A stretch of DNA of 64,000 nt from Vibrio splendidus (GTDB lineage: Bacteria > Pseudomonadota > Gammaproteobacteria > Enterobacterales > Vibrionaceae): the NCBI RefSeq assembly GCF_024347615.1, contig NZ_AP025508.1:3162001-3226000 (forward strand), in the 5' to 3' direction. Below the pieces are notes generated by a model that worked only from the letters and a program-made list of their open reading frames with translations, did no database searches and was not told where the DNA came from. Shown here piece after piece: positions 18,698 to 28,156 of the stretch. A program made the translations under genes and the position numbers. Each line of letters opens with the position of its first letter. The first letter of the stretch is position 1.

Positions 18698-19711
18698 ATG
18701 GAACTCTTATGCCCAGCGGGTAACTTACCTGCTTTGAAAACCGCCATTGATTGCGGTGCGGATGCTGTCTATATCGGATTCAAAGACGATACCAATGCCC
18801 GACACTTTGCAGGCCTAAACTTTGCGGGTAAAAAGCTCGATCGTGCCGTGCAATACGTGCATGACCGTAACAAGAAAATTCACGTTGCCTTAAATACTTT
18901 TGCTCACCCAAATGGCTTCGAACGTTGGACCAATGCCGTAGACAACGCGGCAGCACTGGGTGTTGATGCGCTGATCATCGCGGATATTGCGGTTCTTGAA
19001 TACGCAGCAAATAAATACCCAGATTTAGAACTGCACCTATCAGTACAAGCTTCTGCGACCAATGCAGCTGCGATCGACTTCTACCACAAGAACTTCAATG
19101 TAAAGCGTGTGGTATTGCCGCGCGTATTGTCGATTCATCAGGTCAAACAGCTTTCTCGTAACATCACCTCTGACGTTGACCTTGAAGTATTCGCTTTTGG
19201 TAGCTTGTGCATCATGGCAGAAGGTCGTTGTTACCTCTCTTCATATATGACCGGCGAATCACCCAATACCGTTGGTGCTTGCTCTCCAGCAAAATACGTT
19301 CGCTGGCAAGAAACAGAAACAGGCCTAGAATCACGCTTGAATGAGATTCTTATCGACAAGTACGTAGCCGGCGAAAACGCGGGTTACCCTACACTGTGTA
19401 AAGGTCGCTTTGAAGCGGATATCGATGGCGAACGTAAGCGCTATCACGCACTTGAAGAGCCAACCAGCCTCAACACACTGTCGATGCTGCCTGAGCTATT
19501 TGCTGCCAACGTTGCCTCAGTGAAAATTGAAGGTCGCCAACGTAGCCCTGCTTATGTCGAGCAAGTGACTCGTACTTGGCGCGCAGCTATCGACCGCTAC
19601 TTAGCGAACCCAGAACAATACCAAGTGGAACAAGCTTGGAATGCGACACTGGCGAATGTATCTGAAGGTACACAAACCACGCTTGGCGCTTATCACCGTA
19701 AATGGCAATAG
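18698..19711 (+). CDS. ubiU: O2-independent ubiquinone hydroxylation protein UbiU
   Basis: UbiU, a U32 'peptidase' family protein, forms a complex with UbiV and carries a 4Fe-4S cluster needed for hydroxylation of ubiquinone precursors without O2. The 337-aa product has Cys171, Cys178, Cys195 and Cys234; E. coli UbiU uses Cys169, 176, 193 and 232, so the spacing is identical. The N-terminus MELLCPAGNLPALKTAIDCG is typical. The gene is followed 18 bp later by ubiV and so forms an operon with it. Older annotations call this a collagenase-like peptidase. Confidence 0.95.
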   Translation: MELLCPAGNLPALKTAIDCGADAVYIGFKDDTNARHFAGLNFAGKKLDRAVQYVHDRNKKIHVALNTFAHPNGFERWTNAVDNAAALGVDALIIADIAVLEYAANKYPDLELHLSVQASATNAAAIDFYHKNFNVKRVVLPRVLSIHQVKQLSRNITSDVDLEVFAFGSLCIMAEGRCYLSSYMTGESPNTVGACSPAKYVRWQETETGLESRLNEILIDKYVAGENAGYPTLCKGRFEADIDGERKRYHALEEPTSLNTLSMLPELFAANVASVKIEGRQRSPAYVEQVTRTWRAAIDRYLANPEQYQVEQAWNATLANVSEGTQTTLGAYHRKWQ

Positions 19712-19729
19712 AGCCAAATGGAGAACTCA

Positions 19730-20608
19730 ATGAAATACGCATTAGGCCCTCTTCTTTATTTTTGGCCAAAACAAGACGTTGAAAGCTTCTATGAACAAGC
19801 GAAATCAAGCTCTGCTGATATCATCTATCTAGGTGAAGCCGTGTGTTCAAAGCGTCGTGAGATGAAAGCAAAACACTGGATGGATATTGCTAAAGAGCTG
19901 TCGGCTTCAGGTAAGCAAGTCGTACTTTCCACCATGGCATTGCTAGAAGCACCAAGCGAAGTCAACATCATGAAGAAGTACATTGATAACGGTGACTTTG
20001 CGATTGAAGCCAACGACGTGTCTGCGATTCAATTAGCAAGCGAAAGCAGAGTGCCTTTTGTGGTTGGCCCGGCGGTTAACACCTACAACGCACGCACTCT
20101 GAACCTGTTCTTGAAACAAGGTATGACGCGTTGGTGTATGCCTGTTGAGCTTTCTCGCGAATGGCTAAGCAACGTAATGACACAGTGCGAAGAGCTTAAT
20201 ATCCGTAATAAGTTCGAAGTAGAAGTATTTAGCCACGGCTACCTACCGCTTGCTTACTCAGCACGATGCTTTACCGCTCGCGCAGAAAACAAAGCCAAAG
20301 ACGATTGCGAAACCTGCTGCATCAAATACCCTACCGGCCTACAAGTCGATAGCCAAGAAGGCCAGTCTGTCTTTAACCTTAACGGTATTCAAACTCAATC
20401 AGGTTACTGCTACAACCTAGTCAATGATCTTCCGAGCATGCATGACTTGGTTGATGTGGTTCGTTTAAGCCCACTCGGCATCGATACCTTCTCTGAAATC
20501 AATAACTTCAGAGCGAACGAACAAGGTAAAAATCCAAAGACCATTGAAAGCCGCCAATGCAACGGCTATTGGCATCAGCTTGCGGGTTTAGACGTTAAGA
20601 ACATCTAG
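19730..20608 (+). CDS. ubiV: O2-independent ubiquinone hydroxylation protein UbiV
   Basis: UbiV is the partner of UbiU in the anaerobic ubiquinone pathway and also binds a 4Fe-4S cluster. The 292-aa product starting MKYALGPLLYFW has Cys39, Cys180, Cys193 and Cys197, the same numbers as the E. coli cluster ligands. The start at 19730 is preceded by GGAG at six bases, better than the alternative ATG at 19718. It lies just downstream of ubiU. With ubiT across rocS, all three pathway-specific proteins are present in one 5-kb stretch. Confidence 0.95.
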   Translation: MKYALGPLLYFWPKQDVESFYEQAKSSSADIIYLGEAVCSKRREMKAKHWMDIAKELSASGKQVVLSTMALLEAPSEVNIMKKYIDNGDFAIEANDVSAIQLASESRVPFVVGPAVNTYNARTLNLFLKQGMTRWCMPVELSREWLSNVMTQCEELNIRNKFEVEVFSHGYLPLAYSARCFTARAENKAKDDCETCCIKYPTGLQVDSQEGQSVFNLNGIQTQSGYCYNLVNDLPSMHDLVDVVRLSPLGIDTFSEINNFRANEQGKNPKTIESRQCNGYWHQLAGLDVKNI

Positions 20609-20640
20609 TTCCTCGAATTGAACTTGTCAGCAACAGATAC

Positions 20641-20672
20641 AAAAAAGGTCTAGCATTCGCTAGACCTTTTTT
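20641..20672. terminator. Bidirectional terminator between ubiV and the MATE gene
   Basis: AAAAAAGGTCTAGC (20641-20654) is perfectly complementary to GCTAGACCTTTTTT (20659-20672) around a four-base loop. It terminates the two converging transcripts. Confidence 0.9.
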
Positions 20673-20693
20673 ATTCAGTTCAAGAAAGGCGAC

Positions 20694-22031
20694 CTATGCT
20701 GTCGCTGTTTCTAGCGGCGCATCGTCAAGCTTCTTTACGTCTTTATAGAGCATAATCATAACCACGACGCTGAGTGCGATGTTAGACAGTGGATAGGCAA
20801 TCCAGATCCCCGGCACACCGTACAATTTAGGCATGATGTACAAGAAAGGTAATTGGATAAGCATACTACCTATCGTCACAAACATCGCTTTACTGCCTTT
20901 GTTCACCGCCTGATAGTAAGCACCCGCTACCACCAAGAAGCCATCAAGCGCCAGTGCAAACATGTGCAGTCGGATACCCAACACTGTGTACTCGACTAGC
21001 TGTGGTTCATCCGAACTAAACACAGAAACGAACTCACGTGGGAATGCGTTCAGCAGCAATACAAACGCGACACCGATCAATACTGAACTCACCATCGCAA
21101 TCTTAAGTAACTTACGAATATTGGCTTGATTACGCGCACCATGATTGTAGCTCACTAATGGCTGCATGCCGTTGGCGATACCTTCCGCCGTGAGATAATA
21201 AACCGTCACTATGTAGCCCAAAATAGCGTAAGCACCGATCATCAGCTGGTCGCCATATTGAGAGAACAAGGCATTGTGCAGCGCCACCATCATCGAACCG
21301 TAAGCGTACATAAAGAAGCTCGAGGTACCAATGGCGAAGATTTCAGGAATCACCGAGAACTTCAGTCTCAGTTCATTCCAACGTAAGCGTAGGTTTGCTC
21401 GACGTGAGAAAAAGTAAGCCAACCCCAAACCCGTTACCACAAACTGAGCAATTGCGGTTGCCAATGCAGCACCCTTCAATTCCCAACCAAGCTGCGCGAT
21501 AAATAGGTAATCCAATACAATGTTAATCACCGCACCGACAATCATCAGTATGGTGGCCAAGTTAGGACTGTCATCGTTACGCAGTAAAAACGGCATCGCG
21601 ATAGAGCCTAAAGTGAAGACACTAGCACCAATCAGAATATGTAAGTATTGCAGGCCTAGTTCATACACTCGCCCTTCAGCACCCTGCCAAAGCAAGAAGT
21701 TATCGGCAAACAGAAACAACAATCCAGAAACAATGGGGGTTATCGCCAACAACAATGTTAGACCGGTTGCTAAGATCTGCTTAGCGCCTTTGGTGTCTTT
21801 TTCTCCTTGGCGGATCGAGACAAGCGCACCCGTCCCCACTCCCACGAGCATACCAATACCGAGGATCGACCCAATAACAGGCCACGCGACGTTAATGCCC
21901 GCAAGTCCATCGGCCCCTACATAACGGCCAATGAAAATACCATCCACCACTTGGTAAAGGCCATTAACTAACATGGCCGCTACGGTAGGAATTGTGTATC
22001 GCCAGAATTGACGACTAATTGAGTTACTCAT
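20694..22031 (-). CDS. MATE-family multidrug efflux transporter
   Basis: The 445-aa protein has about 12 hydrophobic segments in two homologous halves, as in MATE antiporters that expel drugs in exchange for Na+ or H+. The N-terminal GLYQVVDGIFIGRYVGADGL and VNIVLDYLFIAQLGWELKGAA segments are characteristic. It is transcribed behind a MarR regulator gene, 89 bp downstream. A copy of the presumed MarR operator lies in that gap, suggesting direct repression of a promoter for this gene. Substrate cannot be predicted. Confidence 0.9.
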   Translation of the reverse strand: MSNSISRQFWRYTIPTVAAMLVNGLYQVVDGIFIGRYVGADGLAGINVAWPVIGSILGIGMLVGVGTGALVSIRQGEKDTKGAKQILATGLTLLLAITPIVSGLLFLFADNFLLWQGAEGRVYELGLQYLHILIGASVFTLGSIAMPFLLRNDDSPNLATILMIVGAVINIVLDYLFIAQLGWELKGAALATAIAQFVVTGLGLAYFFSRRANLRLRWNELRLKFSVIPEIFAIGTSSFFMYAYGSMMVALHNALFSQYGDQLMIGAYAILGYIVTVYYLTAEGIANGMQPLVSYNHGARNQANIRKLLKIAMVSSVLIGVAFVLLLNAFPREFVSVFSSDEPQLVEYTVLGIRLHMFALALDGFLVVAGAYYQAVNKGSKAMFVTIGSMLIQLPFLYIMPKLYGVPGIWIAYPLSNIALSVVVMIMLYKDVKKLDDAPLETATA

Positions 22032-22087
22032 TTCTTACTCTACTTTCTTCAGTGAGTCGCATATCAATGGGATATGACTCGTAAAAC

Positions 22088-22106
22088 TAGTTAACAAGGC
22101 TAACTA
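22088..22106 (-). promoter_or_regulatory. Second copy of the presumed MarR operator
   Basis: TAGTTAACAAGGCTAACTA matches the palindrome upstream of marR at 18 of 19 positions. It lies 57-75 bp upstream of the MATE start and 14 bp beyond the marR stop. Confidence 0.75.
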
Positions 22107-22120
22107 AATATCTAAATTAT

Positions 22121-22528
22121 TTATTTCAAAGCCTTGTTTAATAATAGGTTCAGCTGGTGGGATTCTTGCTCAGACAAGCGACTTTCCAGTACCTGTGCCA
22201 TGACCTGATAGATTTTACTTTCTTCTTCCAAACCGACTTCAGCCTTTTGGGTCAAAATCACCAGCTTTGATCTCGCATCTTCAAGAGACGCTTTGCGCTC
22301 AACTAGACCTTTTCTTTCTAGCCTTTGAACCATAGTCGTCGCAGAAGGTTTTGTCACCTGCATCTCAATAGCGAGGTCTGTTAGTCGAATAGGCTCTGAC
22401 GATGCTTGAATGACCTTCAAATAATCGTACTCATTGAAGCTCAACTGGCAGATAGGATCTTCATTAACTTGAGTTCGCCATATCTTAGAAGCAAAGCGTT
22501 CAATTTTTTCTAGATTTTGGTCCAGCAT
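22121..22528 (-). CDS. MarR-family transcriptional regulator
   Basis: The 135-aa product starting MLDQNLEKIERFASKIWRTQ is a winged-helix MarR-type repressor. The recognition region is LTDLAIEMQVTKPSATTMVQRLERKGLVER, followed by the wing DARSKLVILT. The start at 22528 is preferred over one 12 codons upstream, which runs into the palindrome region. MarR proteins usually repress their own operon and release DNA upon binding a small aromatic or other ligand. The nearly identical palindromes flanking this gene are the likely operators for it and for the adjacent MATE pump. Confidence 0.9.
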   Translation of the reverse strand: MLDQNLEKIERFASKIWRTQVNEDPICQLSFNEYDYLKVIQASSEPIRLTDLAIEMQVTKPSATTMVQRLERKGLVERKASLEDARSKLVILTQKAEVGLEEESKIYQVMAQVLESRLSEQESHQLNLLLNKALK

Positions 22529-22554
22529 AGATTTCCAACCACAGAATTTACATT

Positions 22555-22573
22555 TAGTTAGCAAGGCTAACTA
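22555..22573 (-). promoter_or_regulatory. Presumed MarR operator upstream of marR
   Basis: TAGTTAGC-AAG-GCTAACTA is a perfect 8-bp inverted repeat with a three-base spacer. It lies 27-45 bp upstream of the marR ATG. Size and symmetry fit a MarR dimer site. Confidence 0.8.
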
Positions 22574-22611
22574 TTTTAGTCTTGTTTAAATAAAATGCAA
22601 TCAAAAACGAG

Positions 22612-22656
22612 CCCCCCCCCCTTGTTTATAAAAAGGAGCATAAAAAAGGAGCATAA
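22612..22656. repeat. C10 homopolymer and duplicated half-terminator sequence
   Basis: A run of ten cytosines (22612-22621) is followed by the tandem AAAAAGGAGCAT-AAAAAAGGAGCAT (about 22630-22655). The repeated unit equals one arm of the AAGGAGCAT-type terminators elsewhere in the window, but its complementary arm is missing. The tract lies between the marR upstream region and the nlpI terminator. Confidence 0.6.
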
Positions 22657-22660
22657 AAAA

Positions 22661-22683
22661 ACCGCTGACAGGCAGCGGCTTTT
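22661..22683 (-). terminator. nlpI terminator
   Basis: On the minus strand AGCCGCTG pairs with CAGCGGTT around a short loop, followed by TTTTTT. It lies about 20 bp after the nlpI stop. Confidence 0.82.
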
Positions 22684-22702
22684 CGGAATCGAAGTGTATC
22701 GC

Positions 22703-23626
22703 TTACTTAGCGTTAGCTTCTTCTTCGGCCTCAGCCAATTTAACTTGCGCTAAATGCTCGGTTTTAAGCGTGGTGAAGATACGGCTTAACTCTAAGAAAG
22801 AGTAACGGTGTTCTACGTATTCATACACGTTAAAAGAAACCGCCAACTTATACAAAGAGATCGCATTCGCGTAATCACCATTCATGTGGTGACGCTTAGC
22901 AAGGTAGAAGTACGTTTCCGTCAGACGTTGAGCTAGGAGCGTGTTGTCGCGAGTCCCGGTTAGAATAGCTTTGAATGCCTGCTCTTCGGTAATATCGTCA
23001 AGCATGATCGCAACTAATACCCAGCCCCACTGCTCATCACGACTCTCGTAACGCTTTTGCAAATCAAGCTTTGCTTGTTCTGGTGTGAGTTCATGCTGAA
23101 TGATGTAAAGCCACAGAGCGCGAAACGGATCGCTAGGATCATCAGCGTAGTGCTTCATCATCTCTTCGTTGGCTAAGTCATAGCGCTCGCCATAGTAGAG
23201 TGCGATAGAACGATTTCGTTCTGCATATGAGTTTGCAGGATCAAGCTCTAACGTAGAATCAAAAGATTCATAAGCGGCATCAAACTCCCCTACTTGCGTA
23301 AAGTAAACACCCAAAAGGTTGAAGATATCAGGTTGAGCGGGGTTCAATGAAAGAGACTGATTGAAATCAAGACGTGCTAAATCACGCAGGCCAACGCTAT
23401 CGTAGTAATTACCACGCTCGAACAACATTTTAGCTCGAACTTCATCGTTCAAATCTGGGCGCTGTAATAACTGACTAAGACGCGCTATTTGCACTTCTTG
23501 CTGAACACTTGGTTGAAGCGGTACAGCCATTGGTGGATAAACCCAACGTGAGGTGTTATCTGATGTTGTCGCACAACCAGTTAGTACAAGCAGTAAACAC
23601 ATACTCGCGGTTTGAAACCATTTCAC
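22703..23626 (-). CDS. nlpI: Lipoprotein NlpI
   Basis: NlpI is an outer-membrane-anchored TPR lipoprotein that in E. coli acts as an adaptor for the protease Prc and for peptidoglycan hydrolases. The 307-aa product has a lipoprotein signal peptide ending in the lipobox LTGC (Cys18). TPR repeats follow, including LLGVYFTQVGEFDAAYESFDS near residue 105 and an ERGNYYDSVGLRDLARLDFNQ repeat before it. It lies downstream of pnp on the same strand, as in E. coli, but a terminator separates them here. Confidence 0.93.
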   Translation of the reverse strand: MKWFQTASMCLLLVLTGCATTSDNTSRWVYPPMAVPLQPSVQQEVQIARLSQLLQRPDLNDEVRAKMLFERGNYYDSVGLRDLARLDFNQSLSLNPAQPDIFNLLGVYFTQVGEFDAAYESFDSTLELDPANSYAERNRSIALYYGERYDLANEEMMKHYADDPSDPFRALWLYIIQHELTPEQAKLDLQKRYESRDEQWGWVLVAIMLDDITEEQAFKAILTGTRDNTLLAQRLTETYFYLAKRHHMNGDYANAISLYKLAVSFNVYEYVEHRYSFLELSRIFTTLKTEHLAQVKLAEAEEEANAK

Positions 23627-23656
23627 AAATAATTACTCCTGTTATGACCGCAATAA

Positions 23657-23682
23657 AAAAGGGGAGCGATATGCTCCCCTTT
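23657..23682 (-). terminator. pnp terminator
   Basis: On the minus strand AAAGGGGAGC pairs perfectly with GCTCCCCTTT around a five-base loop, followed by TTTATTG. It lies between the pnp stop and the nlpI start. Confidence 0.85.
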
Positions 23683-23750
23683 ATAACATGCTTTTTTACC
23701 AATGGGTTAGAAATCACTAAAAAGCGATATTCCCATCGATAGGCTGAGAA

Positions 23751-25871
23751 TTACTCAGCAGCAGGTGCTTCGCCTTCTGCTGGCGTTTCAACTGCTTCTT
23801 TCATGCTCAGACGTACACGGCCTTGACGGTCAATTTCAAGAACCTTAACTGGTACTTCTTGACCTTCAGTTAGGTAGTCAGACACTTTCTCAACACGCTT
23901 GTCAGCGATTTGAGAGATGTGTACTAGACCATCTTTACCTGGAAGGATAGTAACGAATGCACCGAAGTCAGCTAGACGAGCAACTTTACCTTGGTAAATG
24001 CGGCCAACTTCAACTTCAGCAGTGATCTCTTCGATACGGCGGATAGCTTCTTGAGCAGCTGCGCCTTCAGTAGCAGCAATCTTGATTGTGCCATCGTCTT
24101 CGATTTCGATTGTAGTACCTGTTTCTTCACAAAGAGCACGGATAACTGCGCCGCCTTTACCGATAACATCTTTGATCTTATCAGAGCTGATTTTCATTGT
24201 GTGGATACGTGGAGCGAATTCAGAGATATCTTCACGAGCACCAGAGATAGCTTCATCCATTACAGAAAGGATGTGCTTACGTGCACCTTGCGCTTGGTTA
24301 AGAGCAATTTGCATGATCTCTTTAGTGATACCTTCGATCTTGATATCCATCTGAAGAGCAGTGATACCAGCGTTAGTACCTGCTACTTTAAAGTCCATGT
24401 CACCTAGGTGATCTTCATCGCCAAGGATGTCAGAAAGAACAACGAAATCGTCGCCTTCTTTAACAAGACCCATTGCGATACCCGCAACAGAAGCTTTGAT
24501 TGGCACACCAGCATCCATAAGTGCTAGAGATGTACCACATACAGAAGCCATTGAAGAAGAACCGTTAGATTCAGTGATTTCCGATACAACACGAACTGTG
24601 TATGGGAATTCGTCAACAGAAGGCATTACTGCTTGGATACCACGTTTAGCAAGCTTACCGTGACCAATTTCACGACGCTTAGGAGAACCAACGAAACCAG
24701 TTTCACCTACACAGTATGGAGGGAAGTTGTAGTGTAGAAGGAAGTTATCTTTCTTCTCACCCATTAGGCTGTCGATGATTTGAGCATCACGTTGTGTACC
24801 AAGCGTTGCAGTAACAAGTGCTTGAGTTTCACCACGAGTGAATAGAGAAGAACCGTGTGTACGTGGAAGAACACCAGTACGTACGTCTAGCGCACGAACC
24901 ATGTCTTTTTCACGGCCATCGATACGTGGGTTGCCAGCAATGATGCGGCTACGTACTACGTTTTTCTCTAGAGAACCAAGCATGCCGCGGATTTCGCGCT
25001 CATCTAGGTTTTCGTCTTGTGCAATTAGAGCTTCAACAGTGTCGCTCTTGATTGCGCCAACTTGCTCGTAACGCGCCATTTTCTCAGTGATCTGGTACGC
25101 GTCAGATAGACGTGTTTCAGCTTGCTCAGCAACTTTAGCTTTAAGCTCAGTGTTAACTGCTGGCGCTTCCCAGTTCCAAGATGGAGTTGCAACTTCAGCA
25201 GCAAACTCGTTGATTGCTTTGATTACAACTTGTTGTTGGTCGTGACCGTAAACAACAGCTGAAAGCATTTCTTCTTCAGATAGGTTATCTGCTTCAGATT
25301 CAACCATAAGTACTGCGCCTTCTGTACCAGACACAACTAGGTCTAGTTTAGAGTTTTCAAGCTCAGTATTTGATGGGTTAAGAACAAGTTCGCCGTCGAT
25401 GTGACCAACACGTGCAGCACCGATAGGACCATTGAATGGAGCACCAGAGATAGCAAGCGCAGCAGACGTTGCGATCATAGTGATCATGTCTGGGTTTACG
25501 TCAGGGTTGATAGAAACAACCGTAGCGATAACTTGAACTTCGTTTTTAAACGCACTTGGGAAAAGTGGACGAATTGGACGGTCAATCAGACGAGCTGTTA
25601 GCGTTTCGCCTTCAGAAGGACGACCTTCACGCTTGAAGAAACCACCAGGGATTTTACCCGCAGCGTATGTACGCTCTTGGTAGTTAACTGTTAGAGGGAA
25701 GAAATCTTGGCCTGCAACAGCTTCTTTCTTAGCAACAACAGAAACGAATACTGATGTATCGTCCATAGTCGCCATTACAGCAGCAGTAGCTTGACGTGCC
25801 ATTACGCCCGTTTCTAGAGTAACGGTGTGGTTACCGTACTGGAACGATTTTACAACTGGTTTTTCAAACAT
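23751..25871 (-). CDS. pnp: Polyribonucleotide nucleotidyltransferase (PNPase)
   Basis: PNPase degrades RNA 3'-to-5' by phosphorolysis and is part of the RNA degradosome. The 706-aa protein has two RNase PH-like domains (about 1-220 and 310-540, including [18 protein letters not shown] and [20 protein letters not shown] segments), a KH domain near 555-615 ([16 protein letters not shown]) and an S1 domain near 620-690 ([18 protein letters not shown]). The C-terminus is short, EGEAPAAE. It follows rpsO on the minus strand after a 380-bp gap that holds a structured leader. Confidence 0.98.
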   Translation of the reverse strand: MFEKPVVKSFQYGNHTVTLETGVMARQATAAVMATMDDTSVFVSVVAKKEAVAGQDFFPLTVNYQERTYAAGKIPGGFFKREGRPSEGETLTARLIDRPIRPLFPSAFKNEVQVIATVVSINPDVNPDMITMIATSAALAISGAPFNGPIGAARVGHIDGELVLNPSNTELENSKLDLVVSGTEGAVLMVESEADNLSEEEMLSAVVYGHDQQQVVIKAINEFAAEVATPSWNWEAPAVNTELKAKVAEQAETRLSDAYQITEKMARYEQVGAIKSDTVEALIAQDENLDEREIRGMLGSLEKNVVRSRIIAGNPRIDGREKDMVRALDVRTGVLPRTHGSSLFTRGETQALVTATLGTQRDAQIIDSLMGEKKDNFLLHYNFPPYCVGETGFVGSPKRREIGHGKLAKRGIQAVMPSVDEFPYTVRVVSEITESNGSSSMASVCGTSLALMDAGVPIKASVAGIAMGLVKEGDDFVVLSDILGDEDHLGDMDFKVAGTNAGITALQMDIKIEGITKEIMQIALNQAQGARKHILSVMDEAISGAREDISEFAPRIHTMKISSDKIKDVIGKGGAVIRALCEETGTTIEIEDDGTIKIAATEGAAAQEAIRRIEEITAEVEVGRIYQGKVARLADFGAFVTILPGKDGLVHISQIADKRVEKVSDYLTEGQEVPVKVLEIDRQGRVRLSMKEAVETPAEGEAPAAE

Positions 25872-25886
25872 TGTATATCCTTAGCT

Positions 25887-26036
25887 CTAAAGTCATGACT
25901 TTAGATTAAGTGAAGATTGACTCAAGATATTACCAATCGCGACTAGTGAAAAGAGACTTGGGAATGATGCTTCTTTGTATGAGTTCATACGCCGAATTAA
26001 GACCAAATCCGCCTTTGAATAGTCGCGACCTATTGG
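25887..26036 (-). promoter_or_regulatory. pnp leader with long stem and palindrome
   Basis: The pnp 5' region contains complementary arms CCAATCGCGACTA (25933-25945) and TAGTCGCG...ATTGG (26020-26036, with a four-base bulge) enclosing about 75 nt. An 18-bp perfect palindrome CTAAAGTCATGACTTTAG (25887-25904) lies nearer the ATG. In E. coli the pnp leader hairpin is cut by RNase III and then mediates PNPase autoregulation. The same architecture is inferred here. A short ORF across it (25893-26093) looks fortuitous. Confidence 0.65.
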
Positions 26037-26192
26037 CCGACATCTGTGACTGTAACGTCTTGAGAGGTTGATTGCCCAGCGTTGAAAACGCATAGGCGGG
26101 CGTAGTATAAACTATTTTTATTAGGAGAGATATTTCCTATCAGAAAAAGCCAGATGATATTCTGTGCATCCGGCCAAACATTTTCTTACGGG

Positions 26193-26219
26193 TACAAAAA
26201 AAGGAGCATAAATGCTCCT
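26193..26219 (-). terminator. rpsO terminator
   Basis: On the minus strand AGGAGCAT pairs with ATGCTCCT around a two-base loop and is followed by TTTTTTTGT. It lies about 30 bp after rpsO, so pnp is reached by read-through or from its own promoter. Confidence 0.85.
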
Positions 26220-26250
26220 TTTCTTCAAACTGTCTTTGCAGACATCGCTA

Positions 26251-26520
26251 TTAGCGACGTAGGCCTAGACGCTTGATTAGGTCTTGGTAACGAGTAAGGT
26301 TTTTACCTTTCAAGTAATCAAGAAGCTTACGACGGCTAGAAACCATACGTAATAGACCACGACGGCTGTGGTGATCGTGTTTGTGCGCTTTGAAGTGACC
26401 TTGTAGGTGGTTGATAGAAGCAGTAAGTAGTGCTACTTGTACTTCTGGTGAACCTGTGTCGCCTTCAGATTGTGCGTATTCTGCAACGATTGCTGCTTTA
26501 GTTTCTGCATTCAGAGACAT
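26251..26520 (-). CDS. rpsO: 30S ribosomal protein uS15
   Basis: uS15 binds 16S rRNA early in 30S assembly. The 89-aa product matches the family length and contains [17 protein letters not shown] and the rRNA-binding [19 protein letters not shown]. The ATG at 26520 follows AGGAGAGA. In E. coli, uS15 represses its own translation through a leader pseudoknot; the roughly 100-nt upstream segment could do the same, but I cannot confirm this from sequence alone. Confidence 0.98.
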   Translation of the reverse strand: MSLNAETKAAIVAEYAQSEGDTGSPEVQVALLTASINHLQGHFKAHKHDHHSRRGLLRMVSSRRKLLDYLKGKNLTRYQDLIKRLGLRR

Positions 26521-26649
26521 AAATCTCTCCTGATAAGAGTAAGTTTATATTTGTAGCAGCCAATCTCTGATTCAGCCGCTACGCGAGCCGAGGATTATAG
26601 GGAAGTTTACGTGTTGGTGCAATAACAATCGAACTGATGAAAAACGAAA

Positions 26650-26681
26650 AAAGCGAACCATTAAAATTAAGGGCTCGCTTT
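26650..26681 (-). terminator. truB terminator
   Basis: On the minus strand AAAGCGAGCC pairs with GGTTCGCTTT (one G·U) and is followed by TTTTCG. It lies 58 bp after the truB stop and separates the nusA operon from rpsO-pnp. Confidence 0.72.
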
Positions 26682-26738
26682 CTATATTATTGATTCGCTT
26701 TTCCAGGCTAAGCGCCAATACCTAACTAGGTTTCAGCG

Positions 26739-27692
26739 TTACGCTTGTGGCTCTTCATCTCTGAAAACAACCAAACGCTTCGGGGCAACTCGGCCATCTT
26801 CAGCAATTTGAGCAACGCCAACAAACAGCTTCTCTTCACCGCTTGTCATACGAACGGTACCTTCAGCAGGAGCGCCTGCGACTTGAACGGGCATACCGTG
26901 CTGAACAAGATCAGTCAGTTCCGCATTCAGGTTAACTTCAGGTAAGTCTTCTACAGCGGTGTCCATTGGCATTAACAATGGATCAAGCAACTCTTTAGGA
27001 GCAATTTCTTGCGCTTGTGCTTGTTCTAAAATCTCGTTCAGCTGCTCTAACGTAACCATGCGTTCATACGGGTACTTTGCAACACCAGTACGACGAAGCA
27101 TTGTCACGTGAGCACCACAACCTAGCATTTCACCAAGATCGTCGGTAATTGTGCGGATGTAAGTACCTTTAGAACAATGCACTTCCATCTCAACTTCATC
27201 ACCTTCAAAGCGAAGTAGCTCAATAGAATACACAGTGATCTTGCGAGACTCACGAGGCACTTCGATACCTGCACGTGCATATTCATACAAAGGCTTACCT
27301 TGATACTTCAATGCTGAGAACATTGATGGAATCTGGTCGGTTTCACCTTTGAAGCTTGCAATGCAGCGTTCAAGTTGCTCTTGAGTCACGTTGATTTCAC
27401 GCGTTTCAACCACTTCACCATCAGAATCTGAGGTGTTGGTACGCTCACCAAGCTTCGCGACAACAACGTAGCGCTTATCAGAATCTAGAAGAAACTGAGA
27501 GAACTTCGTTGCTTCACCAAGACAAATTGGCAGCATGCCAGTCGCAAGAGGATCCAGAGCACCGGTGTGCCCTGCCTTCTCTGCAAAGTAAATACGCTTT
27601 ACTTTTTGCAGTGCATCATTAGATGAAATGCCTGTTGGCTTATCTAACAGAATTACCCCATTTATAGGGCGACCTTTACGACGGCGAGCCAT
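26739..27692 (-). CDS. truB: tRNA pseudouridine(55) synthase
   Basis: TruB converts U55 to pseudouridine in the T arm of nearly all elongator tRNAs. The 317-aa protein carries the catalytic aspartate in [16 protein letters not shown] near residue 46 and the conserved [14 protein letters not shown] at the N-terminus. The C-terminal region contains a PUA-like domain. Its ATG overlaps the rbfA stop by one base (TAATG), so translation is coupled. Confidence 0.98.
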   Translation of the reverse strand: MARRRKGRPINGVILLDKPTGISSNDALQKVKRIYFAEKAGHTGALDPLATGMLPICLGEATKFSQFLLDSDKRYVVVAKLGERTNTSDSDGEVVETREINVTQEQLERCIASFKGETDQIPSMFSALKYQGKPLYEYARAGIEVPRESRKITVYSIELLRFEGDEVEMEVHCSKGTYIRTITDDLGEMLGCGAHVTMLRRTGVAKYPYERMVTLEQLNEILEQAQAQEIAPKELLDPLLMPMDTAVEDLPEVNLNAELTDLVQHGMPVQVAGAPAEGTVRMTSGEEKLFVGVAQIAEDGRVAPKRLVVFRDEEPQA

Positions 27693-28105
27693 TACTCTTC
27701 ATCCTTAGACTGAGTTTCGTCAGTGCGGCCAGATTCTTCTTGCTTACGCTTGTCATCGTTCAGTACTTCACTTACTAGGTTAGACATACGCATGCCTTCT
27801 ACCAATGTGTTGTCGTAAGTAAAACGAACTTCAGGTGTTAGACGGTGACGAATACGCTTGCCAAGAGCCATACGAACTGGCACTTCATGCTCTTTAAGAG
27901 CAGCAAGACATGATTCAGGTGTTTGCTCACCGATACATAGGAAAGTCACGAACACTTTTGCGTATGCAAGGTCACGAGACACTTCTACATCTGAAATAGT
28001 TACCATACCAATGCGTGAGTCACGAACTTCACGTTGGAGGATAAGTGCGAGCTCTTTTTGAAGCTGCTGAGACACACGTTGTGTGCGGCTAAATTCTTTT
28101 GACAT
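27692..28105 (-). CDS. rbfA: Ribosome-binding factor A
   Basis: RbfA assists 16S rRNA maturation and 30S assembly, particularly in the cold. The 137-aa KH-fold protein contains [21 protein letters not shown] and [14 protein letters not shown] segments, and ends in an acidic charged tail. It lies between infB and truB, as in E. coli. Confidence 0.97.
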   Translation of the reverse strand: MSKEFSRTQRVSQQLQKELALILQREVRDSRIGMVTISDVEVSRDLAYAKVFVTFLCIGEQTPESCLAALKEHEVPVRMALGKRIRHRLTPEVRFTYDNTLVEGMRMSNLVSEVLNDDKRKQEESGRTDETQSKDEE

Positions 28106-28126
28106 TTTCTTTTCTCACTTAGAAAG

Positions 28127-28156
28127 ATGGGGGGCTTGGTAATTACCAGCCCCCCA
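28127..28156 (-). repeat. GC-rich hairpin between infB and rbfA
   Basis: ATGGGGGG (28127-28134) pairs with CCCCCCAT (28149-28156), and the stem continues through CTTGGT/ACCAG with one bulge around an AATT loop. There is no T run. It probably affects stability or processing of the polycistronic message. Confidence 0.6.

Noticed and set aside
25893..26093. 66-aa minus-strand ORF upstream of pnp
   Set aside because: It coincides with the structured pnp leader, lacks a good ribosome site and resembles no protein I know.
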